This document shows positions 1 to 7,649 of a stretch of DNA of 24,202 nt, in pieces. Source of the stretch: JAICNG01 sp035249985 (GTDB lineage Bacteria; Gemmatimonadota; Gemmatimonadetes; Gemmatimonadales; Gemmatimonadaceae); the NCBI GenBank assembly GCA_035249985.1, contig DATFFP010000079.1:1-24202 (forward strand), in the 5' to 3' direction. Numbering within the stretch: the first letter of the stretch is position 1; the number at the start of each line of letters is the position of its first letter. Position numbers and translations under genes: made by a program. The notes under the pieces were generated by a model. That model did not search any database. It saw nothing but the letters and a program-made list of their open reading frames with translations, and was not told the origin of the DNA.

Positions 1-1
1 G

Positions 2-181
2 ATCTCGATGTCGGTGAAGGGGAACAAGGTCGAATGCGCGATCAATGGACAAACGGTCGCGTCATACGACAAGTCGGCGGTGGTCACGGCGGGGAAGCTC
101 AAGTCGACCGACGGCGTCTACGGCATCCGGTTCGCGCACAATACCGACGGACGGGTTACCGGTCTGACGAAGACGCCGTAG
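2..181 (+). CDS. C-terminal fragment of an unidentified protein, possibly a LamG/DUF1080-like beta-sandwich
   Basis: The reading frame is open from the first bases of the window to a TAG stop, giving 59 residues, so the 5' end lies outside. The fragment contains a short strand-like stretch (VKGNKVECAINGQTVASYD) followed by DGVYGIRFAHNTDGRV. This pattern, in which a residue such as N or D precedes 'GQ.VASY' and a later 'G.YGIRF' strand follows, recalls the last strands of concanavalin-like (LamG, DUF1080) domains, where the end of the fold reads 'ING..V....D' and then 'G.IG'. The match rests on pattern recall only, and too little is present to assign a function. The next gene starts 82 bp downstream on the same strand. 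Confidence 0.5.
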   Translation: MSMSVKGNKVECAINGQTVASYDKSAVVTAGKLKSTDGVYGIRFAHNTDGRVTGLTKTP

Positions 182-263
182 GGCGGAAGGCAGAACCAGC
201 CGACGCGCGCGCTCGACCCGATGGGGAGACATTGGATGCTGCCCTGTTGCCCGAGGAGCCATA

Positions 264-644
264 ATGGGCGACGTGGGGATTCTCAGGACCACGATCGGCG
301 TGGAAAGCCACCAGCGTCGCGGAGACGTGCGAGAGCTACCCGAGACGTTGGTGGACACCGGGAGCGAGTATTCCTGGATCCCGCGGGAGGTCCTCGAGAG
401 CCTCGGTGTCGGAGTCGAGCGCGCCCATCGGTTCAGAACGGCCGACGGGCGCGTGGTCCACCGCGTGACGGGGTACGCGATCGTTCACGCCGGTGGCACG
501 CGCACGTCGGACGAAGTGGTGTTCGCGGAGCCTGGCGACATGGTGCTGCTCGGAGCTCACACGCTCGAAGGACTCGACCTTCGCATCGATCTCAACGCCA
601 AGCAGCTGGGTCCCGCCGGTCCGGTGCCCGCCGCGGCAGCATGA
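264..644 (+). CDS. Small retropepsin-like (clan AA) aspartyl protease family protein
   Basis: A 126-aa protein with the classic retroviral-type aspartyl protease signature: hydrophobic-L-V-D31-T-G33-S in LVDTGSEYSWIP. It later carries the second conserved hydrophobic block VLLGAHTLEGLDLRID (about 94-109), which in this family corresponds to the 'hydrophobic-hydrophobic-L-G' strand after the flap. Asp31 would be the catalytic aspartate, and such single-domain enzymes work as homodimers. There is no signal peptide or membrane segment, so a cytoplasmic location is likely. The ATG at 264 is preceded by GAGGAG with 5-nt spacing, which fixes the start. Bacterial members of this size are mostly uncharacterised and no substrate can be inferred. 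The Ala/Pro-rich tail looks disordered. Confidence 0.8.
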   Translation: MGDVGILRTTIGVESHQRRGDVRELPETLVDTGSEYSWIPREVLESLGVGVERAHRFRTADGRVVHRVTGYAIVHAGGTRTSDEVVFAEPGDMVLLGAHTLEGLDLRIDLNAKQLGPAGPVPAAAA

Positions 645-699
645 GCTTCTCGGCGTGACCTTCGAGGCTCCGCTCTTCGAGACGACACGTTAGGCCCCC

Positions 700-1311
700 C
701 TGTTCTACCTTCTCCAGCTGGTGGGCGCGGCCGTATTCGCGGCGAGCGGCGCTCTCGCCGCAGGGCGACGCCGCATGGACGTGCTGGGCGTCCTGGTCAT
801 CGCGATCGTCACGGCCGTCGGCGGCGGGACGATACGCGACGTACTTCTCGACCGCCATCCAGTGTTCTGGATCGAAGACCCATCGCATCTCCTCGCGGCC
901 GTCCTCGCCGCCGCGGTCACGCTCGTGTACGCGAGGCTCCGCCGTCCGCCCACCCATTCGCTGGCAGTCGCGGATGCGCTCGGTCTCGCCCTGTTCACGA
1001 TCAGTGGCGCCCAGATCGCCGAACGCGAGATGATCAACCCGATCGTCGTCGTCGTGATGGGGACCATGACGGGCGTCGCGGGCGGCGTGATCCGCGATGT
1101 GCTCTCGGCCGAGATCCCGCTCATTTTTCGAAAGGGCGAGCTGTACGCAACCGCCGCCATCGCCGGGGCGATTCTCTATCTGCTGCTCGAGGCCGCCGGG
1201 GTCCCGCGACAGATCGCCGCGCTGACTGGAATGGCGGCTATCGCCGCGCTCCGCCTCGCGGCGATCTTCTGGGGGCTGCACCTGCCGGTCTTGCCGATTC
1301 GCGACGACTGA
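700..1311 (+). CDS. TRIC/UPF0126 family cation channel-like membrane protein, probable CTG start
   Basis: This is a seven-helix membrane protein made of two homologous halves. Each half has a glycine-rich turn followed by Arg-Asp: VGGGTIRDVLL in the first and AGGVIRDVLS in the second, the hallmark of the UPF0126/YicG family. Prokaryotic TRIC-type trimeric cation channels belong to this family. Family members usually begin with a short hydrophobic stretch equivalent to LFYLLQLVG before AVFAASGALAAGRR. That stretch is in frame here but offers only CTG at 700, because a TAG stop lies at 691. The first conventional start, GTG at 721, would remove part of helix 1. The 203-aa length from 700 is normal for the family. 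No strong ribosome-binding site is visible. The gene ends 36 bp before the convergent ptsG. Confidence 0.85.
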   Translation: MFYLLQLVGAAVFAASGALAAGRRRMDVLGVLVIAIVTAVGGGTIRDVLLDRHPVFWIEDPSHLLAAVLAAAVTLVYARLRRPPTHSLAVADALGLALFTISGAQIAEREMINPIVVVVMGTMTGVAGGVIRDVLSAEIPLIFRKGELYATAAIAGAILYLLLEAAGVPRQIAALTGMAAIAALRLAAIFWGLHLPVLPIRDD

Positions 1312-1347
1312 TCGGCTCCGTGGAGGGAGTCGCAACCTCTCGCGGGC

Positions 1348-3147
1348 CTAACGTGCCGCCATGCTCCCTGCCGTCAGCGTCTCCTCCATTACCACACCGA
1401 GTCGCTCGGCGCCTGATCCCACAACGACGTGGACGACGGTGTCGGACACGCGGAGGGTGCCCGATGCGCCCGCCGCCTGCAATGCCCGGTCGTCGACGCG
1501 TCCATTGTCGCGCACCTCAACTCGAAGGCGGGTCATGGCGACGGGCTCTACGCCCTTCAAGTTGGTCGTCCCACCGAGTGCGTTCACTATGGCCGCAGCA
1601 CGCACGCGATCCTCGGCGGTTGGCTCGACGCGGACGACGGCCGGCGCTCCGCGCGCGGCGGACACCGCGACCGCCGGCGGAGCCGCCACCGGACCCGCGC
1701 TCCGCATGTATTCCTCCATCGCGGTCTTGAGATTCTCCGACCGGGTCCCGAAGATCGCCTGCATTCCATCGCCGACTTGCATGACCCCGGACGCGCCTAA
1801 CGCCTTCAGTGCCGCGGGGCTCGCCTTCGAGACGTCATTCAAGTCGACGCGCAGCCGCGTGATGCATGCGTCGAGGTTCTTGATGTTCCCCGCCCCGCCG
1901 AACGCCGCCACGAGCCCCGGCGCCATTCCGTCCCCACTCGCACCCGCCGGTCCCTCGGCTGCCGGCGCTGTCACATCCTCCAGCTCACGGCCCGGCGTCT
2001 TGAGATCCATCTTCAAGATCATGGTCCGGAACAACCCGTAATACATGAGCGCCCACAGCGGCCCCAACCAGAGGAACCACAGTCCGCGCTGCGAGTTCGG
2101 GAACAGCACGATGTAATCGATCAACCCGTGCGAGAACGTCGTGCTGTGACGAATCCCGAGCTCGACGCACAGGAAGTACGCGACCGCGGCCAGCAGGGCA
2201 TGGATCGCGTACAGCACCGGTGCGACGAACAGGAACGCGAACTCGATCGGCTCGGTGATCCCAGTCAGAAACGACGTGAGCGCCGCCGAGATCATGATGC
2301 CGCCGATCCGCTTCCGGTTCTCCGGACGAGCCGTGTGCCACATCGCCAGCGCCGCCGCCGGCAATCCCCACATCTTGAAGAGATACCCGCCGGCGAGATT
2401 GCCGGCCGTGGGATCGCCCGCCGTGAATCGATAGATCTCGCCGCGAATCACCTTCCCCGTCTCATCGACGAACTGCCCGACCTCGAAAAAGAACGGCACG
2501 TTCCAGATGTGGTGCAGCCCGAAGGGAATCAGCGAGCGCTCGACGACGCCGTACACCGCGAACGCGATGTTGGGGCTACTCGTGGCCGCCCAGTGCGAGA
2601 ACACGTCGATCTGGCGGCCGATGGGGGGCCACACGAAGCTCAACACGATGCCGGCGACCACCGCCGCGAACGCGGTGAGAATCGGCACCGACCGCTTCCC
2701 GGAGAAGAATCCGAGATACGGCGGCAACTGTACCTTGAAGAATCGATTGAACAGGATCGCCGCGACCGCGCCGATCAGGATGCCGCCGAACACCCCGGTC
2801 TCGATCGACGGAATCCCCATGATCTGCCGCGGCTCGTAACCGACGAGCGGCGCCATCACGCCCATCGTCGCCACCATGACCGCGAAGCCGACGACCGCCG
2901 CCAGCGCCGCCACACCGTCGTTCCCCGTTAGGCCGAGCGCGACGCCAATGGCGAAGATCAGCGGCAGGTTGCCGAAGACGGCACCGCCCGCCTGCGCCAT
3001 CACGTTCGACACGGTCTCGGGGAGCCATGCGAACTTCGCGGCGCCCACCCCCAGCAGAATCCCCGCCACCGGCAGAACCGACACCGGCAGCATGAGCGAC
3101 TTCCCGATTTTCTGCAGCCACCCGAAAGCCGCCCGCCCAACGCTCAT
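1348..3147 (-). CDS. ptsG: PTS glucose-type EIICB permease (PtsG-like) with a second, degenerate IIB domain
   Basis: A 599-aa membrane permease that imports and phosphorylates a sugar, most likely glucose. Residues about 1-390 are the IIC domain. They carry segments close to E. coli PtsG: GLHHIWNVPF, AGDPTAGNLAGGYLFKMWGLPAAA, GITEPIEF and FSHGLIDYIVL. A IIB domain follows, with phosphocysteine Cys428 in DACITRLRV. After a Pro/Ala linker a second IIB-like domain (about 518-595) repeats the fold, but Ala537 aligns with the phosphocysteine (VAMTRLRV), so it cannot carry phosphate. The start at 3147 is chosen for its GGGAG Shine-Dalgarno and because the protein begins directly with the IIC motif FGWLQKIGKSLMLPVSVLP; the open frame upstream of it is spacer. 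It lies 94 bp downstream of the EIIA-HPr-EI gene and is presumably co-transcribed with it. The stop codon lies in the sequence CGTTAGGC. Confidence 0.93.
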   Translation of the reverse strand: MSVGRAAFGWLQKIGKSLMLPVSVLPVAGILLGVGAAKFAWLPETVSNVMAQAGGAVFGNLPLIFAIGVALGLTGNDGVAALAAVVGFAVMVATMGVMAPLVGYEPRQIMGIPSIETGVFGGILIGAVAAILFNRFFKVQLPPYLGFFSGKRSVPILTAFAAVVAGIVLSFVWPPIGRQIDVFSHWAATSSPNIAFAVYGVVERSLIPFGLHHIWNVPFFFEVGQFVDETGKVIRGEIYRFTAGDPTAGNLAGGYLFKMWGLPAAALAMWHTARPENRKRIGGIMISAALTSFLTGITEPIEFAFLFVAPVLYAIHALLAAVAYFLCVELGIRHSTTFSHGLIDYIVLFPNSQRGLWFLWLGPLWALMYYGLFRTMILKMDLKTPGRELEDVTAPAAEGPAGASGDGMAPGLVAAFGGAGNIKNLDACITRLRVDLNDVSKASPAALKALGASGVMQVGDGMQAIFGTRSENLKTAMEEYMRSAGPVAAPPAVAVSAARGAPAVVRVEPTAEDRVRAAAIVNALGGTTNLKGVEPVAMTRLRVEVRDNGRVDDRALQAAGASGTLRVSDTVVHVVVGSGAERLGVVMEETLTAGSMAAR

Positions 3148-3202
3148 AGCAATCTCCCGAGAAACAAAAGGAATTAGGGCAACCTGATCCCTCCTCCCTA
3201 CA

Positions 3203-3237
3203 ACCCCTGACCCCTGATCCCTGACTCCCAACTCCTG
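3203..3237. repeat. Degenerate 7-bp tandem array in the pts intercistronic spacer
   Basis: The 94-bp gap between the two pts genes holds consecutive units CCCCTGA, CCCCTGA, TCCCTGA, CTCCCAA, CTCCTG. Just to the left (3183-3196) is CCTGATCCCTCCTC, a 14-mer that recurs exactly at 13184-13197 in the loop of another intergenic element. No inverted partner is visible here. Its function is unknown, and it may be a one-armed relative of the hairpin repeats elsewhere in the window. Confidence 0.6.
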
Positions 3238-3241
3238 CAGT

Positions 3242-5785
3242 TCAGGTATGTCGCTTCGCCACCAGGGCACGGACCTCCGCCCCATCAGCGGCATCCAGCG
3301 CCTGACGAGCAGTCTCTCTGCACTCCGAAAGCACGAGTGCCCGTACGCGCGCCTTCACGGCGGGCACGATCGGCACGCTCACGCTCAGCTCGTCGATGCC
3401 CAGTCCCACCAGCACCGGCACGGCCTGGAGATCGCCGGCGAGTGCGCCACAGACGCCGACCCACCGCTTGTGCTTGCGCGCACCAGTCACCGTGCTTTCG
3501 ATGAGCCGGAGCACGGCCGGATGAAGCGCGTCGACCTGTGACGCGAGACGCGGATTCGTTCGATCCATCGCCAGCGTATACTGCGTCAAATCATTCGTCC
3601 CGATCGAGAAGAAGTCGGCGTCCTCGGCGAAGCGATCGGCCATGAGCGCGGCGGACGACGTTTCGACCATGATCCCGACCTGAATTCGCGGAACGCCCAG
3701 GGCCGCACGCTCCTGCTCCACCAACTGGCGCGCCGCGCGCCACTCGGCGAGCGTGGAGATCATCGGGAACATCATCGCGACCTTACCGACTTTCGACGCA
3801 CGCAGAATCGCACGAATCTGTGCGCGAAATGGCTCGGGGCGGTTCAACGACAGGCGCACGCCGCGCTCGCCGAGGAAGGGATTGGCCTCCGCTCCCATCG
3901 GCATGTACGGGAGCGGCTTGTCGCCGCCGACGTCGAGCGTACGAATCACGAGAATGCGATCGGGACCGAGCGCTCGCGCGATCGCTTCGTAGGCGCGTGT
4001 CTGCTCTTCCTCGTCGGGCGCAGTGCGGCGCTCCATGAAGAGGAACTCGGTACGCAGAAGCCCCACGCCTTCGCCGCCGACTTCGGGAACCTGTCGCGCT
4101 TCCTTCTCGTCTCCGATGTTGGCCACGACTTCGACGCGATGCCCGTCGCGGGTGACCGCTGCCTCTGCCGCCACGGCGAGGTCGGCCGTCCGCTGGCGTG
4201 CCGCCACCGCCTGTCGCTTCGCGATCTCACCTTCTTCGGCCGCGGTCGGTCCCATGTGCAGCGTCCCGGCGTCGCCGTCGAGTATCACGCGCGTCCCGTT
4301 CGGGATGTCGAGCACGCGCGGGTCGATACCCGCGACGGCCGGAATGCCAAGCCCGCGCGCGAGAATCGCGACATGCGATGTGGCGCTTCCCATCGTCGTG
4401 CAGAACCCGCGCACCCGTGTCCGATCGAGCGTCGCGGCATCGGACGGCGCGAGGTCTTCGGCGGCGATGATCGAGTCGGCCGGGACGTCGTGAGGAGTGT
4501 CATCACGGCCGACGAGCAGATGAAGTACGCGACGCCCGACATCGCGAAGGTCGGCCGCGCGGCCGGCGAGCAGTGCGTTCTCGAGCGCCGCCAGTCGGTC
4601 CGACTGGGCAGTATACGCTTCGCGCCAAGCGAATGCGGCGCTCGCACCCGCCCGGATGTGCTCAGCCGCGGCATCGAGGACTTCTGGATCCTCGAGCAGC
4701 TCCTGATGCGCCGCGAAGATGGCGGCGCGATCGGCATCTGCCTCGGTCGCCATACGCGAACGCATCGCCTCGAGCTGAAGGTGCGCGGAGGCAATCGCGG
4801 CCTCGAGCTCGCGACGCTCGTGGTTGGCGTCGGCGGCTCGCTCTTCGACGACGGCGTCATCATGTCGCAGCTGAAACACCTGCCCTACCGCGACGCCCGG
4901 CGACGCGGGGACACCTCGGAGCGCCCCGTCATTGCGCGTCGGCGGGGCAGCGGTTCTTGGCGCGACCAGTGAGCGGTCGGGTTGTCGCTGCGCCGGCGGC
5001 GCCGCTCCATGCGACGCGGCGAGATCGGCGCTCAGCGTCCGCGTGATCCCCGCGATCGCCTGCTGTGCGTCCTCCCCGCGCGCCACGATGGTCACCGAAT
5101 CGCCGCGCCCGACCTCGAGCGCCATGATCGACACGAGACTCCGTGCGTTCGCCTCGCGGTCGCCCTTGACGAGTCTGACGTCGGACGTGAATTGTCGGGC
5201 AGCCGCGGCGACGACGGCCGCGGGTCGTGCGTGCAAACCGGACTCGTGCGTGATGACGATCGGCCCCGAGCGGACGGCGTCGCGGTGGAGCTCGACGCCC
5301 TGCGGCGTGGTGAGCCCGCCGGTGCCAATCTCGAGGAGGAGATCTCCAGCCCGCACTTTTCCCGTTCTCGGACGAAGCGAGGTGACGCGATCCATGTTCG
5401 TCACGAGCACCGGGGAAATCAGGCTGACCGCGTTCGTCGCGATGTAATCGGCGTCGAACGTCATGAGCTCATCGCCCTTTCGGACGTCGTCCCCGGCTTT
5501 CACGCGCGCGGTGAATCCCTTGCCCTTCAGCTTTACGGTATCGAGTCCCACGTGAATCAGGATCTCGAGCCCGAAGGCCGAGAGCGTCAGTGCATGGCCG
5601 GCTCGATGCACCTGGAGGACGCGACCATCGCAGGGTGCGACGACGCGCTGGTCGAGCGGGTCGATCGCGATCCCGTCGCCGGCCAGCCGCTGCGCGAACG
5701 CCGGGTCCGGGACGTCATCGAGGGGAACGAGGATCCCGGAGAAAGGCGCGAAGATGGTGGCCGAGGGGCCATCGCGGGGGGTCAT
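3242..5785 (-). CDS. Multiphosphoryl transfer protein EIIA(Glc)-HPr-EI
   Basis: An 847-aa cytoplasmic fusion that passes phosphate from PEP to the EIICB permease encoded next. EIIA of the glucose type spans about 10-155, with the paired histidines His64 (AGHALTL) and His78 (ILIHVGLDTVKLKG); the latter is the phospho-accepting one by analogy with E. coli Crr His90. HPr spans about 170-255, with His185 in ESGLHARPAA and a Ser216 at the Ser46-equivalent site (ARSLVSIM). Enzyme I spans about 288-840: phospho-His471 in MGSATSHVAILARGLGIPA, the PEP-site segment GVGLLRTEFLFM, IGTNDLTQYTLAMDR, and catalytic Cys779 in WVGVCGALAGD. All active residues are present, so the protein should be functional. 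Its ATG overlaps the stop of the upstream small gene as ATGA, and no strong Shine-Dalgarno is seen, which suggests translational coupling. No HPr kinase gene is visible in the window. Confidence 0.95.
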   Translation of the reverse strand: MTPRDGPSATIFAPFSGILVPLDDVPDPAFAQRLAGDGIAIDPLDQRVVAPCDGRVLQVHRAGHALTLSAFGLEILIHVGLDTVKLKGKGFTARVKAGDDVRKGDELMTFDADYIATNAVSLISPVLVTNMDRVTSLRPRTGKVRAGDLLLEIGTGGLTTPQGVELHRDAVRSGPIVITHESGLHARPAAVVAAAARQFTSDVRLVKGDREANARSLVSIMALEVGRGDSVTIVARGEDAQQAIAGITRTLSADLAASHGAAPPAQRQPDRSLVAPRTAAPPTRNDGALRGVPASPGVAVGQVFQLRHDDAVVEERAADANHERRELEAAIASAHLQLEAMRSRMATEADADRAAIFAAHQELLEDPEVLDAAAEHIRAGASAAFAWREAYTAQSDRLAALENALLAGRAADLRDVGRRVLHLLVGRDDTPHDVPADSIIAAEDLAPSDAATLDRTRVRGFCTTMGSATSHVAILARGLGIPAVAGIDPRVLDIPNGTRVILDGDAGTLHMGPTAAEEGEIAKRQAVAARQRTADLAVAAEAAVTRDGHRVEVVANIGDEKEARQVPEVGGEGVGLLRTEFLFMERRTAPDEEEQTRAYEAIARALGPDRILVIRTLDVGGDKPLPYMPMGAEANPFLGERGVRLSLNRPEPFRAQIRAILRASKVGKVAMMFPMISTLAEWRAARQLVEQERAALGVPRIQVGIMVETSSAALMADRFAEDADFFSIGTNDLTQYTLAMDRTNPRLASQVDALHPAVLRLIESTVTGARKHKRWVGVCGALAGDLQAVPVLVGLGIDELSVSVPIVPAVKARVRALVLSECRETARQALDAADGAEVRALVAKRHT

Positions 5786-5961
5786 GGCTCGGTTGGGGCG
5801 CCCCCGGGGTCGCTTTCGGCTGGCGCCTGCGATTCGCCGGTCTCCTCGCCCCGGGCTTCCTCCTCCCGGCGGCGGCGGTCCTCGCGCTTGGCGTCCTTTT
5901 TCGCCTTCCGATCCATCTCTTTCTTGCGCTTCTCGAAGCCGTAGTTGGGTTTTCTGGCCAA
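5782..5961 (-). CDS. 59-aa highly charged protein, first gene of the pts operon (TTG start)
   Basis: The chosen start is TTG at 5961, preceded by GGAGG with 8-nt spacing. It gives a protein beginning MARKPNYGFEKRKKEMDRKAKK. The longer frame to an ATG at 6081 adds a low-complexity leader that runs back into a palindromic intergenic element and is less likely. The N-terminal half is a Lys/Arg/Glu-rich probable single helix; the C-terminal third (ESQAPAESDPGGAPTEP) is acidic, Pro-rich and probably disordered. Small proteins starting 'ARKPNYGFEKRQKE' are, from memory, recurrent in high-GC soil bacteria and unnamed. The stop shares ATGA with the start of the EIIA-HPr-EI gene, so the two are translationally coupled. 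No function can be assigned; nucleic-acid or ribosome contact would suit the charge. Confidence 0.65.
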   Translation of the reverse strand: MARKPNYGFEKRKKEMDRKAKKDAKREDRRRREEEARGEETGESQAPAESDPGGAPTEP

Positions 5962-6048
5962 TGTGGGAGCCTCCGCTCCAGCCGTGCTTCCAAGGGGTGA
6001 GGTAACCGGCAAATGATGGTCGTGCGAGGGCGAGGGCGCCAGTGCGAG

Positions 6049-6066
6049 GGCACCTAACGAGGTGCC
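6049..6066. other. Small perfect stem-loop GGCACC-TAACGA-GGTGCC
   Basis: A 6-bp perfect stem with a 6-nt loop lies in the spacer upstream of the small pts-operon gene. The loop carries CTAACG, part of the CGTTAGG motif seen at several gene boundaries in the window. It could be a leader structure of the pts transcript or an operator-like palindrome; nothing in the sequence decides between these. Confidence 0.35.
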
Positions 6067-6087
6067 AGGCAAGGGCAACACCTTGTG

Positions 6088-6193
6088 TTACCGCAGAGGG
6101 CCCGGAGGACGCGGAGGAGCATCAAAAGCGAAGTACTCTTCGAAAAACTTCGCATATGGCGTTCCTCCGCGTCCTCTGCGCCCTCTGCGGTAA
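6088..6193. repeat. Intergenic inverted repeat with 9-bp-period arms (element A)
   Basis: The arms are 6088-6118 and 6163-6193, 31 nt each, with 29 of 31 positions complementary. Each arm reads as three degenerate 9-mers: CGCAGAGGG, CCCGGAGGA, CGCGGAGGA. The 44-nt loop contains a nested stem, GCGAAG at 6129 pairing with CTTCGC at 6148. The element lies between the ankyrin gene end and the pts operon start, both on minus. There is no T-tract after the stem in the direction of transcription, which argues against a simple intrinsic terminator. Confidence 0.8.
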
Positions 6194-6216
6194 AAAGGCC
6201 GTTCCCTGACTCCAGG

Positions 6217-7482
6217 TCATGAGAGTCCGCCTCGCTCCGCAATAAGCTGCATGGCCGGTTGGCTGACGAAGAGCTTGTGGCGGTACCGTTTCCCCCAGGA
6301 GAGCGGCGTTACATCTCGATACTCGCGCAGGATGTCTTCCCCGTATCCCGGATGAAGCTGCTTTCGCAAAGAGGCCCGCATGTTGGGATCCGCGCCGTGG
6401 TCGAGGAGCAACCGGGCGAACGGCGCATCCTGCGGGCTCAAGCCGCGGTTCATCCAGTAGGCGGGCTGCGACACGACGGTCGCAAAGAGTGCGGTGTGCC
6501 CGCCAAAGCCCTCCGCGTCGACTTCCGCCTTCGCATCGGCGTCCATGCCGCGGTCGAGGAGCCAGCGGGCAATCTCGAGCTCGTCGTAGTCCACGCACAT
6601 GTGAAGAAGCGTCGTGCCTTTCAGAGGCGTTCCCTGAGTCGCGAGCACTTCGTCGTGGCAGCCCAGCTCGGGCGGGTAGATCTCCTCGTGCGCGAACGTC
6701 CGCCGCAGCATCCGCGGGTCGCGCTTCAAATGCTGCTCGAGCAGATCGATCCGGCCGCGGTGCAGCGCCATGGTCGGCGTGTCTGGAAGCTCGAGCCCGT
6801 GCTGCACGTACATCTCGAGGATGTCGTGCTTGGCCCTCGGTTTCCGGCTATCCGTTTCGAGAACGACATGAACCGGTGCGATCCGCCTGCCGTCGGCATC
6901 GTGTACACGTGCGCCAAGCTCGAGCTGTAGCGCGGTTCCTGAGGCGCTGAGGGTGTAAGCGGGGCCCTCGAGCGCGTCGGCGGGCGGCGGTGGCGACCCG
7001 GCCATCTCGTGCAGCATGCGCGCGGTGTCGGTTTTCCCCTGCAGAGTTGCCCGCTCGATGGCTGTGGTCAGATCAGTCGCGCCACGCTCATGAAGCATCT
7101 TGATGATACGGTCGTGACCGAGGTTTGCCGCGTACGTCAACGGTGGACCCCAGTTCCCGCGGCGGATGAGCGCCTCTTCATGGATCAGCCGCGGGGTTTT
7201 CGTGACGAGCCGCCTTACCGTGTCCACGTCATCGCGCCAGATGGCGTCGATCAGCTCACATGCCTGGGCGAGACGCGGCCAGCTCGGCGCCTCGTAGCTG
7301 CGCGCCAGAACGAGTTGGGCATCGGCGAGCTTGACGGTCGCCGGATCGATCGTCTCGGGATGATACGCGATCAGGTCCGCGATCGCGTCAGGATCGCTCG
7401 CGTGGATGGCGCGAAGGAGATCCTTCGCCTGGTGCTTGAGCTGGTCGAGATTGGGACGAACGGGCAGGTGTCGAGCGGACAT
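6217..7482 (-). CDS. Ankyrin-repeat protein
   Basis: A 421-aa soluble protein without signal peptide. Recognisable ankyrin helices include GPPLTYAANLGHDRIIKMLHERGA (about 107-130), a following repeat ending in ARMLHEMAG, MALHRGRIDLLEQHLKRDP (about 238-256), GTTLLHMCVDYDELEIARWLLDRG (about 286-309), GGHTALFATVV, and FARLLLDHGADPNMRA (about 350-365). The N-terminal part (about 1-75) is a helical, Asp-rich leader, LDQLKHQAKDLLRAIHASDPDAIADL, that often precedes repeats in such proteins. These domains mediate protein-protein contacts and no enzyme domain is attached. The ATG at 7482 is well supported by AAGGAGG with 6-nt spacing. It lies 167 bp downstream of the Clp_N gene on the same strand; a functional link is not evident. 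Confidence 0.85.
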   Translation of the reverse strand: MSARHLPVRPNLDQLKHQAKDLLRAIHASDPDAIADLIAYHPETIDPATVKLADAQLVLARSYEAPSWPRLAQACELIDAIWRDDVDTVRRLVTKTPRLIHEEALIRRGNWGPPLTYAANLGHDRIIKMLHERGATDLTTAIERATLQGKTDTARMLHEMAGSPPPPADALEGPAYTLSASGTALQLELGARVHDADGRRIAPVHVVLETDSRKPRAKHDILEMYVQHGLELPDTPTMALHRGRIDLLEQHLKRDPRMLRRTFAHEEIYPPELGCHDEVLATQGTPLKGTTLLHMCVDYDELEIARWLLDRGMDADAKAEVDAEGFGGHTALFATVVSQPAYWMNRGLSPQDAPFARLLLDHGADPNMRASLRKQLHPGYGEDILREYRDVTPLSWGKRYRHKLFVSQPAMQLIAERGGLS

Positions 7483-7649
7483 GACGAGCCTCCTTCGGAA
7501 CGGCCCACCGTCCGCTGTCGGGCCAAGGAGGTTCGTGAGAACCAGCGCCGATCGTTAGGCCAGCCAGGTGGACTCGGTCCTTCCCGCGGACAGGAGGCGT
7601 CCTGAACGCCTTGTCCTGAGCATACGGTCGGCTGGGATCACGGTCAACG

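Noticed and set aside
3148..3294. Upstream in-frame extension of ptsG to 3294
   Set aside because: It would translate the heptamer repeat spacer and overlap the EI gene end; ATG 3147 has a good ribosome site and begins at the conserved IIC N-terminus.
4982..5944. 320-codon open frame on + opposite the EIIA-HPr region
   Set aside because: Antisense of a gene with all catalytic residues intact; no domain signal.
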